The notes below the pieces were generated by a model. The model had not been told where the DNA came from, searched no databases, and worked only from the letters and a program-made list of their open reading frames with translations. Of a DNA stretch of 64,000 bases, positions 11,490-23,937 are shown in pieces. The position numbers and the translations under genes are program-made. The DNA is from Sorghum bicolor (lineage: Eukaryota; Streptophyta; Magnoliopsida; Poales; Poaceae): positions 205,976 through 269,975 of the forward strand of contig NW_018396400.1 of NCBI RefSeq assembly GCF_000003195.3, read 5' to 3'. The stretch's first letter is position 1. The number at the start of each line of letters is the position of its first letter.

Positions 11490-12860
11490 TTAGGGATAGA
11501 AGCGATGTAGTTTGTCTATGTGCCAGGAGTTGGGCAAGCGTGTTCCATTTGGGTACGCCAGTCTATAAGATGTAGGGCGTGTAACTTCGGTGACCACAAA
11601 AGGTCCTTCCCAGGGTGTAGATAACTTGTGCATTCCCTCCTGGCTTGTTTTCCATTTGAGTACCAGATCACCGACCACGAAGGAGCGGTCTTTGACGTTC
11701 CTATTGTGGTATCGTCGAATGGCCTCGAGATACTTTACTGTTTGAAGGCAAGAAGTTAGGCGTCTCTCTTCCGTGCAATTGATTTCAAGTTCTCTGGCGA
11801 GGTCTGCTGAAGACTGGTCGAAATGTTCGACTCTTGGAGATCCAAAGACTACATCCGAGGGGAGCACTACCTCGGCCCCATAAACCATAAAATAGGGAGA
11901 TACGCCTGTGTTCCGACTAGGCTGTGTTCGGAGACCCCAAACCACGGCTGGTAACTCTTTCATCCACCGCCCTGGTGCCCTGTCGTTTTCCATGTACAAC
12001 CTTTTCTTTAGAGCATCAATAATCATTCCATTTGCTCGCTCGACTTGACCGTTGGCTCGCAGATGGGCTACCGACACGTACTTTATGACTATGCCTCTGT
12101 CATCATAGAAGTTCTAGAATGTAGTGCCAGGGAACTGAGTGCCTAGACCGGTGTTTATGCTGTTGGGAACCTCGAATCTATGTATGATTTGATTGAGGAA
12201 TTCCACGGCCTTCTCGGAAGTCGCTTTGACCAGTGGCATGTACTCGATCCACTTCGAGAACTTGTCGATTAGCACGAACACGAATTTGTAGTTGCCGGGA
12301 GTCGGTTTGAATGGCCCGATCATGTCAAGACCCCAACAGGCGAATGGCCAAGACGACAGAATCGTCTGGATCTCATGAGCGGGTACGTGGGTCTGTTTGG
12401 CGAAGAACTGACATCCTTCGCAATGCCGGACCAGTTTCTCGGCGTCGGCGACTGCGGTTGGCCAGTAAAAACCTGCTTGGAAGGCCTTTCCGACCAGTGT
12501 TCTAGAGGCGGCGTGGTTGCCACAGGATCCAGCATGTATGTCATCCAATAGCTTGATGCCATCATCTTGAGCTATGCACTTTAGCAAGACTTCTGAGTTT
12601 GCATTCTTGCGCATAAATCTGCCATCGACGAGTATGTAATTTTTGGAGCCTCGAATGAGACGCTCATTCTCTGTTTTGTCTTGGAGACCCGATCCATCCA
12701 AAAGGTACTTAACAAAAGGAGTGCGCTAGTCATGACCGCTGGCTGTCGGAGTGGCGTCCCCTACGAGCAGTGTCTCGTTGGATGGTGTATCGACCAGGTC
12801 CATTCCGACGCTTGGTGTGTGAATGTCCTGAACAAAAACACCTTACGGAACCTCGGCCTA
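11490..12860 (-). pseudogene. Tat integrase (broken)
   Basis: Minus-strand frame with a zinc-binding N-terminus (HAGSCGNHAASRTL, then HCEGCQFF), a core with WGLDMIGPFKP (first catalytic Asp) and NGQVERANGM (catalytic Glu), and a C-terminal part with LVLKWKTSQEG and WEGPFVVTEV. Where the second catalytic Asp is expected the sequence reads NTGLGTQF, with no Asp. In-frame stops lie at 12858-12860 (TAG), 12843-12845 (TAA), 12726-12728 (TAG) and 12114-12116 (TAG), with the frame unchanged across all four. It would insert the element's DNA copy into the chromosome; this copy cannot. Confidence 0.88.
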
Positions 12861-13429
12861 GGATGATCCTATCTTTGATAGCGCATCCGCTGCTTGATTC
12901 TTGTCCCAGACCACGTGGATGTACTCTATGCCGTAAAAATTAGATTCCCACCTCCGGATTTCTTGGCAGTACAGGTCCATCTTCTCGTGAGTCATGTCCC
13001 ACTCCTTATTTAACTGGTTGATGTCCAGGGCAGAGTCGCCGCAGACGTAAAGGTGCTTAACTCCCAGCTCGACAGCCAATCTCGGATGCCGTGCAGGCAT
13101 GCTTCGTACTCGGCGACATTGTTGGATGCTGGGAAGAGGTCCGAAGGACGTAGCGTAGTTTGTCCTTGTTTGGTGAAATGAAAAGGATGCCGGCACCAGC
13201 GCCATTAATGTTTAAAGAACCGTCGAAGAACATTGACCAGTGACCGAAGATATCTGGTGAGGGAGGTGCGTTGAGATCCGTCCATTCTGCGATGAAGTCG
13301 ACCAGAGCTTGAGACTTGACAGTTGTCCGACTCTGGAAATCTAATGAGAATGGACATAGCTCCATGGCCCATTTTACAATCCTACCATTGGCGTCCTTGT
13401 TGCACAAAATGTCGCCCAACGGGAAACTC
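12861..13429 (-). pseudogene. Second, archaeal-type RNase H of the Tat pol (frameshifted)
   Basis: [20 protein letters not shown] has the first catalytic Asp in the FDGS context of the extra RNase H of Tat elements. The frame then shifts within about 13100-13250. The C-terminal half (CGDSALDINQLNKEWD, HVVWDKNQAADALSKI) continues in another frame. A second RNase H after the normal gypsy RNase H is diagnostic for the Tat lineage. Confidence 0.82.
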
Positions 13430-14560
13430 GTGGTAACTAAGACGCGATGGCCATCGAAGTAGTGCTTCAGCTTCCTTGAAGTGATTAAGATGGCGTAGAT
13501 TAGCTTTTCTATCTGGGGATACCTAGTCTTAGATTCATTTAGGACTTCGCTTATGAAGTATACTGGTCTCTAGACTTTGTAGACGTGGCCTGGTTCATCC
13601 CGCTTGACCACAAGCACCGTGGAAACGACCCGATCAGTTGCTGCTATATAGAGGAGCAGGTCCTCATTAGGTTGAGGTGTGGTGAGGACGGGTGGTGAGG
13701 TGACGAAAGTTTTGAGCTGGGTGAACGCAGTGTCGGCCTCTTCTGTCCAGGAGAACTTTTCCGATGCTTTCCGAAGTTTAAAGAAGGGAAGCCCTTTTTC
13801 CACCAGCCTAGAGATAAACCGGCTGAGAGCTGCCATGCACCCCGTGAGCTTTTGAATGTCTTTGACATTCGTGGGTGGTCGCATATCGAGCACTGCCTTG
13901 ACTTTTGAGGGGTTTGGCCGTATGCCGTCGCGACTGACGACGTTGCCGAGCAGTATACTAGAGGGAACACCGAAGATGCATTTTTTGGGGTTAAGCTTCC
14001 ACTTGTATTTATTTAGCACTTTAAAAGTGTGGTCTAAGTTGTCGATCAGGGTGCTTGTGTCCCTGGTTTTGATGACAACGTCGTCGACGTAGGCCTCGAC
14101 GAGGTCGTCACGTATCTCGTTGTGGAGGCATTGCTGAATAGCGCGTTAATAGGTGGCTCCGGTGTTTTTGAGTCTGAAGGACATGGTGGTGTAGCAATAC
14201 GCACCGAAAGGAGTGATGAAGGAAGTTTTGATCTGGTCGTCTTCCTTTAGCGAGATCTGGTGGTAACCAGAGTAACAGTCGAGAAAAGAGAGTAGTTCGC
14301 ATCCAGCCGTTGAATCGACCACCTCGTCGATACGGGGGAGACCAAAAGGATCTTTAGGACAGTGTTTATTGAGATCAGTGTAATCAACGCACATTCTCCA
14401 TTCATTATTCCTTTTTCTTACAAGGACTGGATTGGCGAGCCAATCGGGGTGATACACTTCTTTAATAAATCCGGCTGCTAAAAGCCGTGTAATATCTGTC
14501 CTAATAGCCTCCTTTTTGTCACGAGCGAACCGTCGTAGCTTCTATTTGATAGGTCTTGCG
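13430..14560 (-). pseudogene. Tat reverse transcriptase and gypsy RNase H (broken)
   Basis: The RT signature is clear: NPVLVRKRNNEWRMCVDYTDLN, FLDCYSGYHQISL, then AYVDDVVIKT near 14080 with the YVDD catalytic motif, followed by the thumb/connection (CIFGVPSSILLGNVVSRDGI) and a gypsy RNase H ([29 protein letters not shown]). In-frame stops are TAG at 14542-14544, TAA at 14146-14148 and TAG at 13570-13572; the frame is otherwise open. This enzyme would copy element RNA into DNA. Confidence 0.9.
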
Positions 14561-14784
14561 GTCTTTGAGACGTTTAAGGAGTGCTTGATCAGGCTTCGTG
14601 GGACGCCGGGCATGTCTACAGGTTTCCATGCGAAGACGCTTACGTTGTCCCTTAGAAACCTAACGAGCGCGTCTTCCTATTTGGCGTCCAGGTTGGCCCC
14701 GATGAGAGGTGTCTTCTCTGGGCTGCCATCGACCAGTTGTACTTCCTTGTGCTCTTTGGACTTGGAGTTTTTTCTTGGAGTCTC

Positions 14785-15398
14785 CTACTCGGGTAGTTGG
14801 AGCTGGTCGGGTGGAACTTGCGTGGCTTGTGCTACTGTTTCTGCCATGCGAATCGAGAGGTCAATTGCCTCGGTGATCTTGAAGCTTTCTTCTTCGCAAG
14901 TATATGCGGTGTAGACGTTGCCTCTGATAGTTAAGATGTCCTTCTCAGTTGGCATCTTGAGGACCAGGTATGAGTAGTGCGGAACTGCCATGAACTTTGT
15001 AAGCGAAGGACGGCCGAGGATTGCATGGTAGGTCCCGTCGAAGTCGGCGAGCACCCTGGTTCTCGGATGGCGGCCCACTGGTCCTGCCTGTTGAAGGAAA
15101 TCTCTCGGTGCGACTAGGGAGGGAATTTAGGATCGGCGATAAGGCCATCGGTGGTGTCCACATTAAGGCAAGCCCTCTTCAAGAGATTTCTTTCTCGTTT
15201 TGACTCGATGGAGACTTTGCCTACGAAGATGGAGTGTACCACATCGGTGGGACTGACATATTGGTGCCGTGGGTCCCTATCCTGGTCATCGTCTTCGTCT
15301 TCCTGACTGCGTCTGTCCTGTTTCCTGTTTTTCTTGGCGGTATCCCCCTGAGCGGCTCGCTGTGTGTAGACGCTTTTGAGGACACGACATTCTTCCAT
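14785..15398 (-). pseudogene. Tat aspartic protease remnant lacking its active site
   Basis: The upstream part has a CCHC-like stretch ending in HTMEECRVLKS and a following linker. The downstream part has FDGTYHAILGRPSLTKFM and SYLVLKMPTEKD, which belong to the C-terminal half of this protease family. No Asp-Ser/Thr/Gly-Gly catalytic triplet lies between them; the two parts join abruptly near 15060. I infer an internal deletion of the catalytic core. Confidence 0.72.
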
Positions 15399-15572
15399 CG
15401 TATGATTGGACTTGGGATGGAGTTGGCACGGTCCTTTCAGCGTCTTGTTGTAGTCTTCCTGGTAGTCCCGCCGTCCGTTGGGACGCTTGACTGTGTTTAC
15501 CTCGTGATCGTTGTCGCGAGGTCGCTTGCCTCTGAAATCGTCGCGATTGTCACGACGCCTGTCCCACCCTTC

Positions 15573-17317
15573 TCAGTGGTCGCGGTTGTCACCGCGGTGG
15601 GGATTCTGGTTGTCGAAACGCCCGCGGCTGTCGTCTCGTCGGGGAGGCTGCTCGGCTCTTCTTACATCTTCTCGGATGAGCTTTTCTGTGTCGTCGGCGT
15701 CGGCGTAGTTTTTGGCCGTGGCGAGGAGCTCGGCAACCGTGGTTGGCCTTTTGCGCAGTAGCTTGCTTCTCAATACTTCATGGAAGCATAGGCCCTTGAT
15801 GAAGGCCGATATAGCCTCGTCGTGAGAAATCTTCGAAATCTTGAGGCGCATATCTGAGAAGCGTCGGATGTAATCACGCAAGGGCTCATTCTTCCTGTCC
15901 CTTATCCTTTCGAGATCGTATTTGTTTCCGGGCTGCTCGCAGGTAGCAATGAAATTATCAATAAATGCCTGGCGCAATTCTTCCCAAGAATCGAAAGAGT
16001 CCTCGGGTAGACCGAGGAGCCATTGGTGGCCGGCTTGGTCAAGGACAACTGGGAAGTAGTTTGCCATGACGTGCTCGTCCCCTGCAGCTGATCGGACTGC
16101 AATCTCGTAAAGAGTGATCCAATTTTCGAGATTCTCCTTGCCATCGTACTTTTTAAGCTTCTCAAGCTTGAGGTTGCGAGGCCATACGACTTGGCGAAGG
16201 TGTGAGGAGAACTGTCTTAGGCCAGGGGGCCATGTGCTGCATCGTACTCGATGCGTTGCACGTTTTCGTGTATTGCTCGTTCCGTAATGCGCCTATTGAT
16301 GGGTTCGCGGACATCCCTAGCAGGGATGTTGTGTCATAGGTCTCGGTCTTGGTTCACCTCCTGACCACGTCCATGCCTTTGTTTGTGGTAACTGTCAGCG
16401 TCCCGACCACGATTGTCGCAATGGGTGTTCTTCCTTCGATTGTTGATAGGTGAACGGCTATGATGGTGCCCACCGGATCGCGGTGAGGTTCGGCTGCGGT
16501 GAGTCTGATCAGAGGTGACCTCCATATAGGAGACAGCTTGGACCCTTTTAAGCAGAGTGGCGGTCTGTCCCATGGCGGTGATCAGATGTGCTCGTATATT
16601 GGATTGGATGCCTTGGTACTCAGGAGTATCGGGGAGTCGATCCAGGTTTGCCATGGCTACAACCACGTTGGCGCTTGGTGTCTTGTAGACTTGCTGATTT
16701 TCGACCATGTCGAAAGCGTCGCTAAGGTTGTGTGGGGCGAGTTGCCGCTCCTCATCTGCTCACCGCAGAGCACGATCGGCGTTACGCTGTTCGCGCTGTT
16801 GTCTTTGTTCGTCGGTTTCGCCGTCGACAACTGGTTCATCATTGCTGACGTTAAAAACCAGATCTCCTCGTTGGGGTGGAAAGACTGCAAAGCAGGAAAA
16901 AACCGGGGGGTAAGGTGGTAGATCCAGGTTGTAGTCTTCGTCCTCGGGGTGTAAAACCTCGGTAGGGACAGATCCTGTACTAGAGTTTGTGCTGGTAGCC
17001 TTGTCGTCTGGTAGTGTTCGGATAGACACCATGTTGACAAAGTGACGAGTTGACCCACTGATTTGCCCTGGCGACAATCCCATCTTCCCGAATAGAGAAT
17101 TGGTATGCCGCGAAAACTGATCAGCCGTGTTTTTTAGACCGTGAGGGAAGTTCTGGTCTGGTGAGACTGTCCTGAACTTGACAGCCCATCCCGTGGTGGT
17201 CGATGTTATTGTTAGGGACGTCTCTAGTCGTTCGTGCATGGAGACACGAGTTGGTCGACGGGAGTCAAAAAAATTTGATGTTGTCGCCTGATCGGGCTTG
17301 CGTGAAATCGAATCCAC
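15573..17317 (-). pseudogene. Tat gag (broken)
   Basis: Three minus-strand stretches in different frames (17317-16760, 16708-16334, 16067-15573) make up a gag. The last holds the retrotransposon gag domain (WLLGLPEDSFDSWEELRQAF, YDLERIRDRKNEPLRDYIRR, AFIKGLCFHEVL) and an Arg/Asp-rich tail (PPRRDDSRGRFDNQNPHRGD). Gag would form the virus-like particle and bind element RNA. The start is uncertain because another open stretch lies upstream to 17525 in a further frame. Confidence 0.85.
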
Positions 17318-17618
17318 CAGGTTGGAGGCTTCGAGAAGTTTGCGGTCGGCGCGATCGAGGGCTTGAAGAAGATCCGAGTTGTCGACTCGCTTTGCCCTGT
17401 AGCGAGGGAGCAGAGGTCGGGTCCTCGGAGCCGGCGTGATCGGAGCCGACGTCTCTACTATCCCACATTAGATCTGGGTTTCTTTCGGAGCCGTGGTCGT
17501 AAGGCCGCCACCACGAGTTGTCCAAGTGATCTACCCGACAGTGAACGTGAGACCTTCAGCCACGGCCGTGGAAGCTAGGATGATGACCATCTTGTTCGTC
17601 TGGGAAGCTGTACGCACA

Positions 17619-17637
17619 CCCCCTACCTAGCGCGCCA
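17619..17637 (-). other. Primer-binding site candidate
   Basis: Directly inside the 5' LTR the minus strand reads TGGCGCGCTAGGTAGGGGG. It starts with TGG, complementary to a tRNA 3' CCA end, and sits at the expected place. I do not assign the tRNA. Confidence 0.6.
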
Positions 17638-17638
17638 C

Positions 17639-18101
17639 AGTCGATGAAAGCTAGTCGGCAGTCTACCTTGGGGTATACCCACGGTAGTAGTTTATCGGCA
17701 GACAGGTGCGCAAGCTACGAACTCGATGGTGACGCAAGATACGGACAAGGTTTTTATCCAGGTTCGGCCGCCGTGTGGGCGTAATACTTACGTCCTGCGT
17801 CTAATTGTATTGGATTGAGTTGAGTTGAGATGAGATGTCTATGGGGGGTCCCTTGCCTCTCTTTATATAGTCCAGAGGGCAGGGTTACAGATCTAGAAAC
17901 TAATCCTAGTCGATTACAATTGCCATAGATAGCATGATATCAATTCCTATTCTAACCGACTAGAATCCTGCTTGGTATCCACGTCTTGTTTCCTTGCGCG
18001 AGACTCTGGGCAGTTGGATCAAGCCCCGAGTCTTCCTCGTGATGGACCAAGTCTCCTGGTCCAAGTCTAGCCGTAAGGGTATAGGGGTTTATACCCCCAC
18101 A
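17639..18101 (-). repeat. 5' LTR of the minus-strand Tat element
   Basis: The minus-strand start TGTGGGGGTATAAACC lies at 18101. The inner end reads CATCGACT where the partner LTR reads CGTCGACA, so the terminal A has changed. At 463 bp against 461 bp the LTR is short for a Tat element. It is followed by a primer-binding site and gag. Confidence 0.93.
17861..17870 (-). promoter_or_regulatory. LTR TATA box (CTATATAAAG)
   Basis: On the minus strand the LTR reads ACTATATAAAGAGAGGCAAGG, a good plant TATA box in the first half of the LTR, as expected for the element's own promoter. The identical box is kept in the 3' LTR at 6411-6420. Confidence 0.7.
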
Positions 18102-21100
18102 CATCGGGTGCTTCTAGCAGTTCCATCGGGTGTGTCTAAATTGATTTCTAAGTATGTTCCATGCAAACCATGCGCCTATCTTGCATCAAGATTAGAACTA
18201 TCTCCAAACAGACCGAACCAAGCTTCCACCTGAGCCTCTTCACCAAGGAGTACCATCGGGTGCGTCCAAAATGGTTTCTTAGATTATGGTGCATTAGGTG
18301 CAAACCATGCACCTATCTTACATCAAAACTAACACTATCTCCAAATGGACCAAAGCAAGATTCCATATGACACACATCATCTAGGAGTTCTATTAGGTGT
18401 GTCCAAATTGATTTCCGATCATATGGTATGTTCCACGCAAACCATGCACGTATCTTGCCTCAAGATTAGCACTGTCTCAAAACAGACCAAACCGAGCTTT
18501 CACTTGAGCCTCTTCACCTAGGAGTACCATCGGGTGCTTCCACAATGATGTCTGACCCTATGGTGCATTAGGCGTAAACCGTGCACCTATCTTGCGCTGA
18601 AACTAACATTGTCTCTAAATAGATCAAAGCGAGACTCCGTATGAGACACATTATCTAAGAGTTCCATTTGGTGCGTCCAATCTGATTTTTGAGCATATGG
18701 TACGTTCCACGCAAACCATGCACCTATCTTACATTAAGGTTAGCACTATGTCCAAGCAGACCGAACCAAGCTTCCACTTTAGCCTCTTCACCTAGGATTA
18801 TCATCGGGTGCTTCCACAATGGTTTCTGAGCCTAAGGTGCATTAGGCGCAAATCGTGCACCTATCTTGCACCGAAACTAACATTGTCCCCGAGCAGACCA
18901 AAGTGAGCTTCCATATGACACACATTATCTACGAGTTCTATCAGGTGCATCCAAATTGATTTTTGAGCATATGGTATGTTCTATGCAAACCGTGAACCTA
19001 TCTTGCATCAAGATTTGCACTGTCTCCAAACCAAGCTTCCACTTGAGCCCCTTTACCTAGGAGTACCATCGTGTGCGTCCAAAATGGTTTCTTAGCCTAT
19101 GGTGCATTAGGCATAAACCGTGCACCTATCTTGCACCAAAACTAACACTATCTCCAAAGAGACCGAAGTGAGATTCTATATGACACACATCACCTAGGAG
19201 TTCTATAGGGTGCTTCCAAATGGATTTCTAAGCATATGGTACGTTCCATGCAATTCGGGCACATATCTTGCATCAAGATTAGCACTAAATCCAAACAAAC
19301 CAAACTGAGCTTCCACTTGAGCCCCTTTACCTAGGAATATCATCGGGTGCATCCAAAATGGTTTCTTAGCCTATGATGCTTTAGGCGCAAACCGTGTACC
19401 TATCTTGCACCAAAACAAACTATCTCTAAATAGACCGAAGCGAGATTCGATATGACACATGTCATCTAGGAGTTCTATTGGGTGCGTCCAAATGGATTTC
19501 TAAGCATATCGTATGTTCCATGCAAGCCATGCACCTATCTTGCATCAAGATTAGCACTATCTTTAAACAGATCGAACTGAGCTTCAACTTGAGCCTCTTC
19601 ACCTAGGAGTATTATCGGGTGCTTCCATAATGGTTTCTGAGCTTATGGAGCATTATGTGTAAACCATGCATCAATCTTGCACCTAAACTAACGCTGACTC
19701 CAAACGGACCGAAGCGAGATTCCATATGACACACATCATGTAGGAGTTCTATCAGGTACATCCAAATTGATTTCTGAGAATATGGTATGTTCCATGCAAA
19801 CCATACACCTATCTTGCTTCAAGATTAGCACTATCTCCAAATAGACAAAACCAAGCTTTCACTTGAGCCTCTTCACCTAGGAGTACCATCGGGAACTTCT
19901 ACAACAGTTTCTGAGCCTACGGTGCACTGGGCACAAACAACACACCTACCTTGCACCGGAACTAATACTATCTCCAACTAGACTGAACTGAGATTCCATA
20001 TGACACACTTCATCTATTAGTTGCATCAGGTGCATCAAGCAGTTCCATCGGGTGTGTCCAAATTGATTTCTGAGCATATGGTATGTTCCATGCAAACCGT
20101 GCGCCTATTTGGCATCAAGATTAGAACTATCTCTAAACAGACTGAACCAAGCTTTCACTTGAGCCTCTTCACCAAGGAGTACCACCAGGTGCCTCCAAAA
20201 TGGTTTCTTATGGTCCATTAGGTGCCAACCGTGCACCTATGTTGCACCGAAACTAACACTATCTCCAAATGGACCGAAGCAAGATTCCATATGACAGACA
20301 TCATCTAGGAGTTCTATCGAGTGTGTCCAAATTGATTTCTAAGCATATGGTATGTTCCATGCAAACCGTACACCTATCTTACATCAAGATTAGCACTATC
20401 TCAAAAGAGACCAAACCAAGCTTCCACGTCACCTCTTCACCTAGGAGTATCATCGGGTGCTTCCACAATAGTTTCTGAGCCTACGGTGCATTAGGTGCAA
20501 ACCATGCACCTATCTTGCATCAAAACTAACATTGTCTCCAAACAGAACGAAGCGAGATTCTATATGACACACATTATCTAGGAGTAGTATCGGGTGCATC
20601 GAAATTGATTTCCGAGCATATGGTACGTTCCATGCAAACCGTGCACCTATCTTGCATCAATATTAGCACTATCTCCAAACCGAGCTTCCACATGAGCCCC
20701 GTTACTTAAGAGTACCATCATGTGCGTCCAAAATGTTTCTTAGCCTATGGTGCAATAGGCACAAACTGTGTACCTATCTTGCACCAAAACTAACTCTATC
20801 TCCAAAGAGGCCAAAGTGAGATTCTATATGACACACATCATCTAGGAGTTCCACTAGGTGCTTCCAAATAGATTTCTAAGCATATGGTACGTTCCATGCA
20901 ATTCGTGCACCTATCTTGCATCAATATTAGCACTATATCCAAACAAACAACTGAGCTTCCACTTGCGCACCTTTACCTAGGAGTATCATCGGGTGCATCC
21001 AAAATAGTTTCTTAGTCTAAGATGCATTAGGCACAAACCGTGTACCTATCTTGCACCAAAACTAACTATATCTCCAAATAGACTGAAGCGAGATTCCATA

Positions 21101-23033
21101 TGGCACATGTGATCTAGGAGTTCTATTGGGTATGTCCAAATGGATTTTTGAGCATATGGTACGTTCCTTGCAAACCGTGCACCTATCTTGCATCAAGATT
21201 AGTACTATCTCCAAACAGATCGAACCAAGCTTCCACTTGAGCCTCTTCACCTAGGAGTATCATTGGGTGCTTCCACAATAGTTTCTGAGCCTATGATGCA
21301 TCATGCGCAAATCGTGCACCAATCTTGCACCTAAACTAACACTATCTCCAAACGGACCAAAGCAAGATACAATATGACATACATCATCTAGGAGTTCTAT
21401 CGGGTGCGTCCAAATTGATTTTTGTGAATATACTATCTTCAAGTAGACCGAAGCGAGATTCCATATGGCAAACTTCAGCTAGTAGTTCCATCGGGTGCCT
21501 CTAGCAGTTCCATCGGGTGTGTCCACATTGATTTCTAAGCATATGGTATGTTCCATGCAAATTGTGCACCTATCATACATCAAGATGAGAACTATCTCCA
21601 AACAGACCAAACCAAGCTTCCACTTGTGCCTCTTCACCAAGGAGTACCACCGGATGCGTCCAAAATGGTTTCTTAGACTATGGTGCATTAGGTGCAAACC
21701 GTGCACCTATCTTGCACCAAAACTAACACTATCTCCATATGGACCAAAGCAAAATTCCATATGACGCACATAATCTAGGAGTTCTATCGGGTGTGTCCAA
21801 ATTGATTTCCGAGCATATGGTATGTTCCATGCAAACCATGCACCTATCTTGCATCAAGATTAGCACTATATCGAAACAGACCAAACCGAGCTTTCACTTG
21901 AGCCTCTTCACCTAGGAGTACAATCGGGTGCTTCCACAATGGTTCCGACCCTATGGTGCATTAGGCGCAAACCGTGCACCTATCTTGCACTGAAACTAAC
22001 ATTGTCTCTAAATAGACCAAAGCGAGACTCCATATGACACACATCATCTAAGAGTTCTATTGGGTGCGTATAAATTGATTTCTAGGCATATGGTATGTTA
22101 CATGCAAACCGTGCACCTATCTTACATCAAGATTAGCACTATCTCGAAACAGACCCAACCGAGCTCCACATCAGCCTCTTCACCTAGGAGTTCTATTGGG
22201 TGCTTCCAAATAGATTTCTAAGCATATGGTACATTCCATGCAATTCATGCACCTATCTTTCATCAAGATTAGCACTATCTCCAAACAAACGAAACTAAGC
22301 TTCCACTTGAGCCCCTTTACCCAGGAGTATCATCGGGTACATCCAAAATGGTTTCTTAGCCTATGATGCATTAGGCCCAAACTGTGTACCTATCTTGCAC
22401 CAAAACTAACTGTCTCCAAACAGACCGAAGCGAGATTCCATATGACACATGTCATCTAGGAGTTCTATTGGGGTGCGTCCAAATGGATTTCTTAGCATAT
22501 GGTACGTTCCATGCAAACCGTGCACCCATCTTGCATCAAGATTAGTAGTATCTCCAAACAGATCGAACCGACCTTCCACTTGAGCCTCTACACCTAGGAG
22601 TATCATCGGGTGCTTCCACAATGGTTTCTGAGCCTATGGTGCATCATGCGCAAACCATGCACCAATCTTGCACCTAAACTAACATTGTCTCAAAACAAAG
22701 AAGAGAGATTCCATATGACACACATCGTCTAGGAGTTCTATCGGGTGCGTCCAATTTGATTTTCGAGAATATGGTACGTTCCATGCAAACCATACACCTA
22801 TCTTGCATCAAGATTAGCACTATCTCCAAACAGACCGAGTCTAGCTTTCACTTGAGCCTCTTCACCTAAGAGTACCATTGGGAACGTCCACAATGGTTTT
22901 CTGAGCCTATAGTGCACTGGGCACAAACAATGCACCTATCTTGCACCGAAACTAATACTATCTCCAACTGGACCAAAGCGAGATTCCATATGACACACTT
23001 CACCTAGTAGTTCCATCGGATGCTGATGCGAAC
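18102..23033 (+). repeat. 137-bp centromeric satellite array 2
   Basis: Continues array 1 in the same orientation and phase after the Tat element. It holds A/B dimers with higher-order landmarks: the internal 14-20 bp insertion (CTAGCAGTTCC) near 18115, 20035 and 21492, and the variant 'TTGTCTCTAAATAGA' near 18607 and 22008. The stretch 20320-20900 shares private variants with the start of array 6. No gene is seen; short open frames are satellite shadows. Confidence 0.88.
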
Positions 23034-23937
23034 CCGCTTGGGTTTTTGCCCGATCTTTTGATGAGAGACGGGGATAACTCGATTGGTGGATGGAGATGAC
23101 GTTCACGGCCCGACTACAGCCCTCAAGACCGCGCCTTAGCAACCGATACACCACGTCCAATAGCCGTCACGATCTTGTGGAGCGCGACAACCAGCCCCTA
23201 GGGCTCCCGTCCTGCAAGCAATCGAAGAACTAGCAAGAACGAGGAAACCAGCACTGAATTTGCAAGATGAATTGAAGGTTTCAAACTGAATCTGAATCAA
23301 CAATGGGGTTCCGAAGACAAGGAGACGGGCGGCTGATCCTGCACGCGCGCCTACAAGCAAGTAGCGAAGGCTAAACTTGATCTAAACAAAACCCAACGAC
23401 CATGGCGACTCTAGAGGGATATAAGTAGATGGATTGACGACCAAAGAGGTGTTGGGGTCGTCCTCCAACCCTAGGACGCGTCTCTAATGGACCCAACTTG
23501 ATACATGGGCCATCAGCCCAAAATGAGGTGACGCAGCACCCTGGACAGCAAGACCTATCGATGGTAATTGGATCATTGCCGCTGCTGCCGAACAGGTATT
23601 GACGTGGGACTTGATTCATATGAAAGTAGACTTGATAAGCTTTCCAACAAGTCCTGAAGCGCCTGAATCCAAATCCGTATGCAACCGTGGTAACGGTCAC
23701 AAGTTGGCGCTTCGCTGCTGTCCGAATCCAGCGAGCGTGAGTTCTTCTCCCTTTCGGTCTTCTCCTTGGTTCCTAATCAAAACAAGAGTGCACACGTTTC
23801 CATTGTCTAAACAAGATGGACACGAGCTTATCAAGGAACTCACTTGATTATTAAGTTGACGAACACGAGCACGAGTAAGAGGACCAGCTATAGGTTGTGT
23901 CGGAGAGGATGTATCGCTGGTGTTGATGTCCTCATTA
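23034..23937 (-). mobile_element. 5'-truncated gypsy-like LTR retrotransposon fragment
   Basis: Non-satellite insert of about 904 bp. Read on the minus strand it opens with a short coding remnant (PTQPIAGPLTRARVRQLN), typical of the end of gypsy polyproteins just before the 3' LTR, then runs through LTR-like sequence to GGGTTCGCATCA. The plus-strand left end TGATGCGAACCC gives a proper TG terminus. No 5' LTR or pol core is present. The flanks GATGC (23029-23033) and GGTGC (23938-23942) resemble a 5-bp target duplication with one mismatch, and the satellite phase continues. I cannot name the family; a chromovirus or other gypsy clade is possible. Confidence 0.6.

Larger units (their letters stand above)
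6190..18101 (-). mobile_element. Ty3/gypsy Tat-lineage LTR retrotransposon, minus strand, decayed
   Basis: Two matching LTRs (17639-18101 and 6190-6650) flank a minus-strand order of gag, protease, RT, RNase H, a second RNase H, and integrase, with an extra gene on the opposite strand between pol and the 3' LTR. The second RNase H and the antisense ORF are hallmarks of the Tat lineage. The flanks are TATCG (6185-6189) and CATCG (18102-18106), a 5-bp target duplication with one mismatch, and satellite phase is kept across the insertion. Coding parts have many stops and frameshifts, so the copy cannot be autonomous. The element is also enriched in CGACCA/TGGTCG. Confidence 0.92.

Noticed and set aside
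15234..15761. 175-residue plus-strand ORF
   Set aside because: Opposite strand of gag/protease; its hydrophobic composition is a by-product of Arg/Asp-rich gag codons.
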